Notes under the pieces: generated by a model | Databases searched by the model: none | What the model saw: the letters and a program-made list of their open reading frames with translations, nothing else | Told to the model about the DNA's origin: nothing | Made by a program: the position numbers and the translations under genes | In this document: positions 57,417-64,000 of the stretch, piece by piece | Layout: each line of letters starts with the position of its first letter | Numbering within the stretch: position 1 is the stretch's first letter | NCBI RefSeq assembly: GCF_009806555.1 | Contig: NZ_VUOK01000058.1 | Location: 124,001-188,000 of the forward strand | DNA length: 64,000 nucleotides | DNA from: Methylobacterium sp. 2A | GTDB lineage: Bacteria; Pseudomonadota; Alphaproteobacteria; Rhizobiales; Beijerinckiaceae | Direction of reading: 5' to 3'

Positions 57417-59498
57417 ATGACAAAGATTCTCGTCGACGGCACCGAGGTCGACGTCCCCGCCGATTACACGCTGCTCCAGGCCTGCGAGGCCGCGGGGGCC
57501 GAGATCCCGCGCTTCTGCTTCCACGAGCGCCTGTCGATCGCAGGCAATTGCCGCATGTGCCTCGTCGAGTTGAAGGGCGCGCCGAAGCCGGTGGCCTCCT
57601 GCGCCTATGCGGTGAAGGATTGCCGCCCCGGCCCGAACGGCGAGCCGCCGGAGGTACTGACCCGCTCGCAGGGCACCAAGAAGGCCCGCGAGGGGGTGAT
57701 GGAGTTCCTCCTCATCAACCATCCCCTCGACTGCCCGATCTGCGACCAGGGCGGCCATTGCGACCTGCAGGACCAGGCCATGGCGTACGGGGTCGATTCG
57801 ACCCGCTACAAGGAGAACAAGCGGGCGGTCGAGGAGAAGCATATCGGCCCGCTGGTGCGGACGGCGATGAACCGCTGCATCCACTGCACCCGCTGCGTGC
57901 GCTTCCTCGCCGAGGTGGCGGGCGTGCCCGACCTCGGCGCCATCGGCCGCGGCGAGGACATGGAAATCACGAGCTACCTCGAGCAGTCGATGGCCTCGGA
58001 GCTCCAGGGCAACGTCGCCGACCTCTGCCCGGTGGGCGCCCTCGTGCACCGGCCGCAGAGCTACAACGTGCGCCCCTGGGAGCTGAACAAGACCGAATCG
58101 GTCGACGTGATGGACGCGGTCGGCTCCGCGATCCGCATCGATACGCGCGGCCGCGAGGTCATGCAGATCGAGCCGCGGATCAGCGAGGAGATCAACGAGG
58201 AGTGGATCTCCGACAAGACCCGCTACCACATCGACGGGCTGCGGATGCAGCGCCTCGACCGGCCCTACCTGCGCGAGAACGGCCGGCTGCGGCCCGCCTC
58301 CTGGGGTGAGGCCTTCCAGGCCATCGCCACCAAGGTGAGGGGTGCGGATCCGAAGCGCATCGGCGCCATCGTCGGCGACCTCGCGGGTGTCGAGGAGATC
58401 TTTGCGCTCCGCGAGCTGATCAGGAGCCTCGGCTCGCCGAATCTCGACTGCCGCCAGACAGATGCCGGCCTCGATCCGGCGCTCGGCCGCGCGTCGTACA
58501 TCTTCAACCCGACGATTCCCGGCATCGAGGCCGCGGACGCGATCCTGATCGTCGGCGCCAACCCGCGCACCGAGGCCTCGCTGCTGAACGTGCGCATCCG
58601 CAAGCGCTGGCGCATGGCGCCCCTGGCGGTCGGCGTCATCGGCGAGCCGGTCGATCTGACCTACCCGAGCCACTACATCGGCGCCGGCCCCGATTCTCTG
58701 ACCGCACTGGCGCGGGGCGAGCACAGCTTCCTGGAAATCCTCAAGGAGGCGAAGGCGCCGCTCGTGATCGTCGGTGCCAATGCCGAGCCGGGCATTCTGG
58801 CCGCGGCGGCCAAGCTCGCCGACGAGATCGGCGCCGTCTCGGGCGATTGGAACGGGTTCGGCGTGCTGCACACGGCCGCCGCCCGGGTCGGCGCGCTGGA
58901 TCTCGGCTTCGTGCCGGGGGCGGGCGGCCTGACCTTCGGGCAGATGCTGGAGCCGGGGGCGCTGGACGTCCTGTTCAACCTCGGCGCGGACGAGCGCGAC
59001 GTGGCTCCCGGCGCCTTCGTGGTCTACCAGGGCAGCCACGGCGACCGCGGCGCCTCGCGCGCCGATGTGATCCTGCCGGGTGCCGCCTACAGCGAGAAGT
59101 CGGCCACCTGGGTGAACACCGAAGGCCGGGTCCAGATGGGCAACCGCGCCGCCTTCCCGCCGGGCGATGCCCGCGAGGATTGGGCGATCCTGCGCGCCCT
59201 GTCGGACGTGCTTGGCAAGCGCCTGCCGTTCGATTCGCTCAGCGCGCTCCGCCGGGCGCTCTACGCCGCCCACCCGCATCTGGCGGCCGTCGGAACCGTG
59301 GAGCCCGGCCATGTCGCGGAGGCGGTGGACAGGCTCGCGGGCCTCGGCGGCACCCTGACCGGGCCGGCCTTCGCGTCGCCCGTGACCGACTTCTATCTCA
59401 CCAACCCGATCGCCCGCGCCTCGCGCATCCTCGCGGAGTGCTCGCGCCTCGCCCGGGAGCGCGCCGCCGAGGCGCGGCCCCTCGCGGCGGCCGAGTAG
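57417..59498 (+). CDS. nuoG: NADH-quinone oxidoreductase subunit G
   Basis: The 693-residue subunit has the N-terminal [2Fe-2S] domain (PRFCFHERLSIAGNCRMCLV), the His/Cys-ligated cluster (HPLDCPICDQGGHCDLQDQ) and the two-cluster ferredoxin-like part (NRCIHCTRCVRFLAEVAG, with VADLCPVGALV). A molybdopterin-oxidoreductase-like domain without cofactor follows. It carries electrons from nuoF toward nuoI. Confidence 0.97.
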   Translation: MTKILVDGTEVDVPADYTLLQACEAAGAEIPRFCFHERLSIAGNCRMCLVELKGAPKPVASCAYAVKDCRPGPNGEPPEVLTRSQGTKKAREGVMEFLLINHPLDCPICDQGGHCDLQDQAMAYGVDSTRYKENKRAVEEKHIGPLVRTAMNRCIHCTRCVRFLAEVAGVPDLGAIGRGEDMEITSYLEQSMASELQGNVADLCPVGALVHRPQSYNVRPWELNKTESVDVMDAVGSAIRIDTRGREVMQIEPRISEEINEEWISDKTRYHIDGLRMQRLDRPYLRENGRLRPASWGEAFQAIATKVRGADPKRIGAIVGDLAGVEEIFALRELIRSLGSPNLDCRQTDAGLDPALGRASYIFNPTIPGIEAADAILIVGANPRTEASLLNVRIRKRWRMAPLAVGVIGEPVDLTYPSHYIGAGPDSLTALARGEHSFLEILKEAKAPLVIVGANAEPGILAAAAKLADEIGAVSGDWNGFGVLHTAAARVGALDLGFVPGAGGLTFGQMLEPGALDVLFNLGADERDVAPGAFVVYQGSHGDRGASRADVILPGAAYSEKSATWVNTEGRVQMGNRAAFPPGDAREDWAILRALSDVLGKRLPFDSLSALRRALYAAHPHLAAVGTVEPGHVAEAVDRLAGLGGTLTGPAFASPVTDFYLTNPIARASRILAECSRLARERAAEARPLAAAE

Positions 59499-59512
59499 GA
59501 GCTTTTTGACCG

Positions 59513-60535
59513 ATGACGCCGCTCGAAATCCTCGGGACCGTGCTCCTGATCGTGCTGAAGAGCTTCGTGCTCCTGGCCGCGCTCCTCGTCTTCATCGCCT
59601 ACGCGCTGCTCGCCGACCGGAAGATCTGGGCGGCGGTGCAGCTCCGGCGCGGCCCGAACGTGGTCGGACCCTTCGGCCTGTTCCAATCCTTCGCGGATCT
59701 CATCAAGTTCGTGCTCAAGGAGCCGGTGATCCCGGCGGGCGCCAACAAGGCGATCTACCTGCTGGCACCGCTGGTCTTCGCGATGCTCGCCTTGTCGAGC
59801 TGGGCGGTGATCCCGCTCGCCGACGGCTGGGCGATCGCCGACATCAATGTCGGCATCACCTACATCTTCGCGATCTCGTCCCTCGGCGTGTACGGCGTCA
59901 TCATGGGCGGCTGGGCGTCGAACTCGAAATACGCGTTCCTCGGCGCGCTCCGCTCGGCGGCGCAGATGATCTCCTACGAGGTTTCGCTCGGCTTCGTGAT
60001 CATCTGCGTGCTGCTCTGCGCCGGCTCGCTCAACCTCTCGCGCATCGTAATGGCGCAGGACACCAGCCTCGGGATCTTCGGCTGGTACTGGCTGTGGCTG
60101 TTCCCGATGTTCGTGGTGTTCTTCGTCTCGGCGCTCGCCGAGACGAATCGCCCGCCCTTCGACCTGCCGGAGGCCGAATCGGAGCTCGTGGCCGGCTACA
60201 TGGTCGAGTATTCGTCGACCCCGTACCTGCTGTTCATGCTCGGCGAGTACGTCGCCATCATGAGCATGTGCGCGCTGGGCACCGTGCTGTTCATGGGCGG
60301 CTGGCTCTCGCCGATCCCGTTCGCGCCCTTCACCTGGGTGCCCGGCGTGATCTGGTTCGTCCTGAAGGCGAGCTTCCTGTTCTTCCTGTTCGCGATGGTG
60401 AAGTCGATCGTGCCGCGTTACCGCTACGATCAGCTCATGCGCCTCGGCTGGAAGGTGTTTTTGCCCATTTCGCTCGTCTCGGTGGTGGTCGTGGCCTTCG
60501 TGTTGAAGCTCACCGGCCTGGCCCCGGGCGCCTGA
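59513..60535 (+). CDS. nuoH: NADH-quinone oxidoreductase subunit H
   Basis: The 340-residue membrane subunit connects the arms and lines the quinone channel. About eight helices; conserved loops include QLRRGPNVVGPFGLFQSFAD, SLGVYGVIMGGWASNSKYAF and ETNRPPFDLPEAESELVAGY. It starts 14 bp after nuoG. Confidence 0.97.
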   Translation: MTPLEILGTVLLIVLKSFVLLAALLVFIAYALLADRKIWAAVQLRRGPNVVGPFGLFQSFADLIKFVLKEPVIPAGANKAIYLLAPLVFAMLALSSWAVIPLADGWAIADINVGITYIFAISSLGVYGVIMGGWASNSKYAFLGALRSAAQMISYEVSLGFVIICVLLCAGSLNLSRIVMAQDTSLGIFGWYWLWLFPMFVVFFVSALAETNRPPFDLPEAESELVAGYMVEYSSTPYLLFMLGEYVAIMSMCALGTVLFMGGWLSPIPFAPFTWVPGVIWFVLKASFLFFLFAMVKSIVPRYRYDQLMRLGWKVFLPISLVSVVVVAFVLKLTGLAPGA

Positions 60536-60558
60536 CATATGAAACCGGAGATCGCGGC

Positions 60559-61047
60559 ATGAAGCTCGATCAGATTGCGAAAAGCCTTCTGCTGAAGGAA
60601 TTCGTGTCGGGGATGATCCTCGGCATGCGCTACTTCTTCAAGCCAAAGGCCACGATCAACTATCCCTTCGAGATGGGCCATCGCGGCCCGCGCTTCCGGG
60701 GCGAGCACGCTCTGCGCCGCTATCCCAACGGCGAGGAGCGCTGCATCGCCTGCAAGCTCTGCGAGGCGATCTGCCCGGCCCAGGCCATCACCATCGAGGC
60801 CGGTCCCCGCCGCAACGACGGCACGCGTCGCACGACTCGGTACGACATCGACATGGTGAAATGCATCTATTGCGGCATGTGCCAGGAGGCCTGCCCGGTG
60901 GACGCCATCGTCGAGGGTCCGAACTTCGAATTCTCGGTAGAGACCCGGGAAGAGCTTCTCTACGACAAGGCAAAGCTTCTTCTGAACGGCGACCGTTGGG
61001 AGCGCGAAATCGCCCGCAACATCGCGATGGACGCGCCTTATCGCTGA
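60559..61047 (+). CDS. nuoI: NADH-quinone oxidoreductase subunit I
   Basis: The 162-residue subunit carries two [4Fe-4S] clusters (N6a, N6b): CIACKLCEAICPAQAI and CIYCGMCQEACPVDAI. The N-terminal amphipathic helix (KSLLLKEFVSGMILGMRYFF) associates with the membrane. ATG at 60559 is chosen; the open frame upstream lies over nuoH out of frame. Confidence 0.97.
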   Translation: MKLDQIAKSLLLKEFVSGMILGMRYFFKPKATINYPFEMGHRGPRFRGEHALRRYPNGEERCIACKLCEAICPAQAITIEAGPRRNDGTRRTTRYDIDMVKCIYCGMCQEACPVDAIVEGPNFEFSVETREELLYDKAKLLLNGDRWEREIARNIAMDAPYR

Positions 61048-61166
61048 CTCATGCCGGGGGCGCTGTTGTGCCCCCGCCGACCGGGTTCTATAGACGGCCC
61101 GCCCGCTGCGGACCGTCTCCACGCACGGCAGAAGGGGCCGCTCCGGCGGCCGATCCCGACCAGCGC

Positions 61167-61787
61167 ATGACCGCAGCAGCCGCCTTCTTCTATCTGTTCG
61201 CGAGCATCACGGTCGCGTCAGGCTTCATGGTGATCGCCTCGCGCAATCCCGTCGCCTCGGTGCTGTTCCTGATCCTCGCCTTCGTGAACGCCGCCGGCCT
61301 GTTCGTCCTAATGGGCGCCGAGTTCCTGGCGATGATCCTCGTCGTCGTCTACGTGGGCGCGGTGGCAGTGCTCTTCCTCTTCGTCGTGATGATGCTCGAC
61401 GTGGACTTCGCCGAGCTGCGCCAGGGCTTCCAGCAATACCTGCCGGTCGGCGCCCTGATCGGCGCGATCTTCCTGGTCGAGCTGCTGCTGGTGGTGGGCT
61501 CCTGGAGCATCGATCCGGGCCTCGTCCAGGCGCCGCTCGGCAACGTCGCCTCGGCCGAGAACCTGACCAACGCCCAGGCTTTGGGCCGGGTGATCTACAC
61601 GGACTACGCGTATTTCTTCCAGCTCGCCGGCCTGATCCTGCTGGTCGCCATGATCGGCGCGATCGTGCTGACCCTGCGCGACCGGCCCGGCGTCAAGCGC
61701 CAGAACATCGCGGTCCAGAACGCCCGCACCCAGGCGATGGCGGTGGAGACCCGCAAGGTCCCGTCGCGCCAGGGTGTCGAGGTCTGA
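61167..61787 (+). CDS. nuoJ: NADH-quinone oxidoreductase subunit J
   Basis: The 206-residue membrane subunit has five helices: FYLFASITVASGFMVIASRN, VASVLFLILAFVNAAGLFVL, EFLAMILVVVYVGAVAVLFL (with the pi-bulge region) and two later ones. The C-terminal tail is soluble. The 119-bp gap before it is the largest in the operon apart from the cassette insertion. Confidence 0.95.
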   Translation: MTAAAAFFYLFASITVASGFMVIASRNPVASVLFLILAFVNAAGLFVLMGAEFLAMILVVVYVGAVAVLFLFVVMMLDVDFAELRQGFQQYLPVGALIGAIFLVELLLVVGSWSIDPGLVQAPLGNVASAENLTNAQALGRVIYTDYAYFFQLAGLILLVAMIGAIVLTLRDRPGVKRQNIAVQNARTQAMAVETRKVPSRQGVEV

Positions 61788-61809
61788 TGTCCGCCGGAGG
61801 TTTCGAACG

Positions 61810-62115
61810 ATGATCGGCCTGAGCCACTATCTCACCGTCGCGGCGATCCTGTTCACGCTCGGCGTGCTCGGCATCTTCATCAACCGCAAGAACATCATCG
61901 TCATCCTGATGTCGGTCGAGCTGATCCTGCTCTCGGTCAACATCAACCTCGTCGCCTTCTCGACGCAGCTGAACGACATCACCGGACAGGTCTTCGCCCT
62001 GTTCGTGCTGACCGTCGCGGCCGCCGAATCGGCGATCGGCCTCGCCATCCTGGTGGTGTTCTTCCGCAACCGCGGCTCGATCGCGGTGGAGGACGTGAGC
62101 ATGATGAAGGGCTAG
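61810..62115 (+). CDS. nuoK: NADH-quinone oxidoreductase subunit K
   Basis: The 101-residue subunit has three helices: LTVAAILFTLGVLGIFINRK, NIIVILMSVELILLSVNINL with its proton-channel Glu, and QVFALFVLTVAAAESAIGLA with the second Glu. A typical MrpC-like antiporter-related protein. Confidence 0.96.
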   Translation: MIGLSHYLTVAAILFTLGVLGIFINRKNIIVILMSVELILLSVNINLVAFSTQLNDITGQVFALFVLTVAAAESAIGLAILVVFFRNRGSIAVEDVSMMKG

Positions 62116-62196
62116 GGCCTCCTTCCCCGCCGCCCCGATTCACATCCGGACGCCGCCGCCCCGCGGCCGGCCCGGAGGACGGACTGCAAGAGAGCG

Positions 62197-64000
62197 ATGT
62201 ATCACGCGATCGTCTTCTTCCCGCTGATCGGCTTCCTGATCGCCGGCCTGTTCGGCCGGTACATCGGGGCGCGGGCCTGCGAGTACATCACCACGGCGTT
62301 CCTCGCCTTCACGGCGTTGATCGCCTGGGGCGTATTCATCGACGGCGGCCATGCCGAGCGGGTGCAGGTCGCCTCCTGGTTCTCGGCCGGCGACCTCCAG
62401 GTCGACTGGGCCTTCAAGGTCGACACCCTGACCCGGGTGATGCTGGTGGTGGTGACGACGGTCTCGACCCTCGTGCACCTCTACTCCGTCGGCTACATGC
62501 ACGAGGATCCGCACCGTCCGCGGTTCTTCGCCTACCTGTCGCTGTTCACCTTCGCCATGCTGATGCTGGTGACGGCCGACAACCTCGTGCAGATGTTCTT
62601 CGGCTGGGAGGGCGTGGGCCTCGCCTCCTACCTGCTGATCGGGTTCTGGTACGAGAAGCCCTCGGCCAACGCCGCCGCCATGAAGGCGTTCATCGTCAAC
62701 CGGGTCGGCGATTTCGGCTTCTCGCTCGGCATCTTCCTGACCTTCGTGCTCACCGGCTCGGTGGCGTTCGACGCGATCTTCGGCAAGGTCGACGCGATCA
62801 AGACGCTGACCTTCCACTTCCTCGGCTACGACTGGAACGCCCTGACGCTCGCCTGCCTGCTGCTGTTCATGGGGGCCATGGGCAAGTCGGCGCAGTTCCT
62901 GCTGCACACCTGGCTGCCGGACGCCATGGAGGGCCCGACTCCGGTCTCGGCGCTGATCCACGCCGCCACCATGGTCACCGCCGGCGTGTTCATGGTCGCG
63001 CGCCTGTCGCCGCTGTTCGAGGAGGCGCCGAACGCGCTGATCGTCGTGACGGTGATCGGCGGCATCACGGCCTTCTTCGCGGCCACGATCGGGCTGGTGC
63101 AGAACGACATCAAGCGGGTGATCGCCTATTCGACCTGCTCGCAGCTCGGCTACATGTTCGTGGCGCTCGGCGTCGGCGCCTACTCGGCCGGCGTGTTCCA
63201 CCTGTTCACCCACGCCTTCTTCAAGGCGCTGCTGTTCCTCGGCGCCGGCTCGGTCATCCACGCGATGCACCACGAGCAGGACATGCGGAACATGGGCGGC
63301 CTGCGCCGCTACATCCCCTATACCAGCGCCATGATGGCGATCGGCTCGCTCGCGCTGATCGGCTTCCCCTACACGGCCGGCTACTACTCGAAGGACGCGA
63401 TCATCGAGGCGGCCTACGCCTCGACCCGGCCCGGCCACACGCTCGCCTTCCTGTGCGTGGTGGTGGCGGCGTTCTTCACCTCGTTCTATTCCTGGCGCCT
63501 GTTCTTCATGACCTTCGAGGGTCCGGCCCGCTGGGGCGCCCATGGGTCACACGATCACGCGGCCCATGACCATCACGACGCCCCCGCGGTCGCACACGCC
63601 GCCATGGCGCACGAGGCGGATGGGGCTCCCGGTCACACCGAGGGCGTCGCCCACGACGACAAGGGCCACGACATCGAGCCGGCCCACAGGAGCGACGTGG
63701 TCGCGGACGACCATCACGGGCACGGCCACCACGGCGACCACACGCCCCATGAGAGCCCGCTGGTGATGACGGTCCCGCTGGCGATCCTCGCCTTCGGCGC
63801 GCTGTTCGCCGGCATCATCTTCCACAACCGCTTCATCGGCGAAGGGATGGACGCGTTCTGGGGCCATGCCCTGGCGCACGGGCCGCACAACCACATCATG
63901 CACGAGATCCACGAGGTCCCGGCGCTGGTCTCCTATTCGCCGCTGATCATGCTGATCCTCGGCTTCGTCCTGGCCTACTGGATGTATATCCGCCGGCCGG
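62197..64000 (+). CDS. nuoL: NADH-quinone oxidoreductase subunit L, 3' end beyond the window
   Basis: At least 601 codons are present. The antiporter-like proton-pump subunit shows FFGWEGVGLASYLLIGFWYE, QFLLHTWLPDAMEGPTPVSA, LIHAATMVTAGVFMVAR and NDIKRVIAYSTCSQLGYMF, with the pump Lys and Glu in place. Between two late helices, residues about 447-520 form a His/Asp-rich insertion (DHAAHDHHDAP, DDHHGHGHHGDH). The lateral helix and C-terminus lie beyond the edge. Confidence 0.96.
   Translation, partial: MYHAIVFFPLIGFLIAGLFGRYIGARACEYITTAFLAFTALIAWGVFIDGGHAERVQVASWFSAGDLQVDWAFKVDTLTRVMLVVVTTVSTLVHLYSVGYMHEDPHRPRFFAYLSLFTFAMLMLVTADNLVQMFFGWEGVGLASYLLIGFWYEKPSANAAAMKAFIVNRVGDFGFSLGIFLTFVLTGSVAFDAIFGKVDAIKTLTFHFLGYDWNALTLACLLLFMGAMGKSAQFLLHTWLPDAMEGPTPVSALIHAATMVTAGVFMVARLSPLFEEAPNALIVVTVIGGITAFFAATIGLVQNDIKRVIAYSTCSQLGYMFVALGVGAYSAGVFHLFTHAFFKALLFLGAGSVIHAMHHEQDMRNMGGLRRYIPYTSAMMAIGSLALIGFPYTAGYYSKDAIIEAAYASTRPGHTLAFLCVVVAAFFTSFYSWRLFFMTFEGPARWGAHGSHDHAAHDHHDAPAVAHAAMAHEADGAPGHTEGVAHDDKGHDIEPAHRSDVVADDHHGHGHHGDHTPHESPLVMTVPLAILAFGALFAGIIFHNRFIGEGMDAFWGHALAHGPHNHIMHEIHEVPALVSYSPLIMLILGFVLAYWMYIRRP

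Noticed and set aside
54574..57423. A 949-codon antisense frame across nuoE and nuoF
   Set aside because: Low-complexity product with no motifs; both sense genes are clear complex I subunits.
57144..59312. A 722-codon antisense frame across nuoG
   Set aside because: Shadow of nuoG codon bias; no start signal or recognisable domain.

Overview
The window is high-GC DNA that looks like the chromosome of a Rhizobiales alphaproteobacterium, most likely Methylobacterium or a close relative. This is inferred from gene content: an alphaproteobacterial nuo operon, an EcfG-type general-stress sigma factor, an HWE-family histidine kinase, and a mitofilin/Mic60-like gene next to hemD and hemY. No database search was possible.

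Layout. 1-2.7 kb: two minus-strand surface-polysaccharide genes (a GT2 glycosyltransferase cut by the window edge and a GT39-like membrane protein). 3-15.8 kb: one large minus-strand chemosensory locus, read from 15.8 kb downwards: soluble double-tip receptor, triple-domain CheW, CheB, HEAT-repeat protein, CheR, CheY, CheA, STAS protein, ParA, second CheY, membrane receptor-like protein, HWE kinase. Many of these overlap by a few bases. 16.2-20.1 kb: a LysR regulator facing a DctA-type transporter and two ureide-catabolism genes (allE, allA). 20-25.2 kb: two small proteins and cyoABCD, a bo3-type quinol oxidase. 25.5-30.4 kb: stress and regulation genes, including a NepR-EcfG fusion, an FrmR/CsoR-like regulator, a Mn-catalase and a Crp/Fnr protein. 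30.7-35.5 kb: exported and hypothetical proteins, a CtrA-box-like promoter before a tiny ORF, and tRNA-Thr. 35.6-41.7 kb: Nudix hydrolase, HemY, a HemD-Mic60 open frame and an aldose epimerase. 41.9-50.7 kb: a DUF4279 pair, ABC exporter, two-component system, nested inverted repeat, MocR regulator, DUF1127 protein and a decayed gene beside tRNA-Asp. 51-64 kb: nuoA-nuoL, continuing past the right edge.

How the parts work together. The nuo and cyo operons form the two ends of a respiratory chain: NADH to quinone, then quinol to oxygen. HemD and HemY belong to tetrapyrrole and heme formation. The chemosensory cluster has a complete signalling and adaptation core plus ParA and STAS partners, which suggests a positioned cytoplasmic array.

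The observations I find most worth following up are: (i) a NepR-like anti-sigma domain fused to the N-terminus of an EcfG sigma factor; (ii) a four-helix-bundle gene inserted between nuoC and nuoD and bounded by 33-bp inverted heptad-repeat arms; (iii) an uninterrupted hemD-Mic60 reading frame with a strong internal start signal; (iv) a receptor carrying two MCP signalling tips; and (v) a TTAA-N7-TTAA site before a 30-codon ORF.
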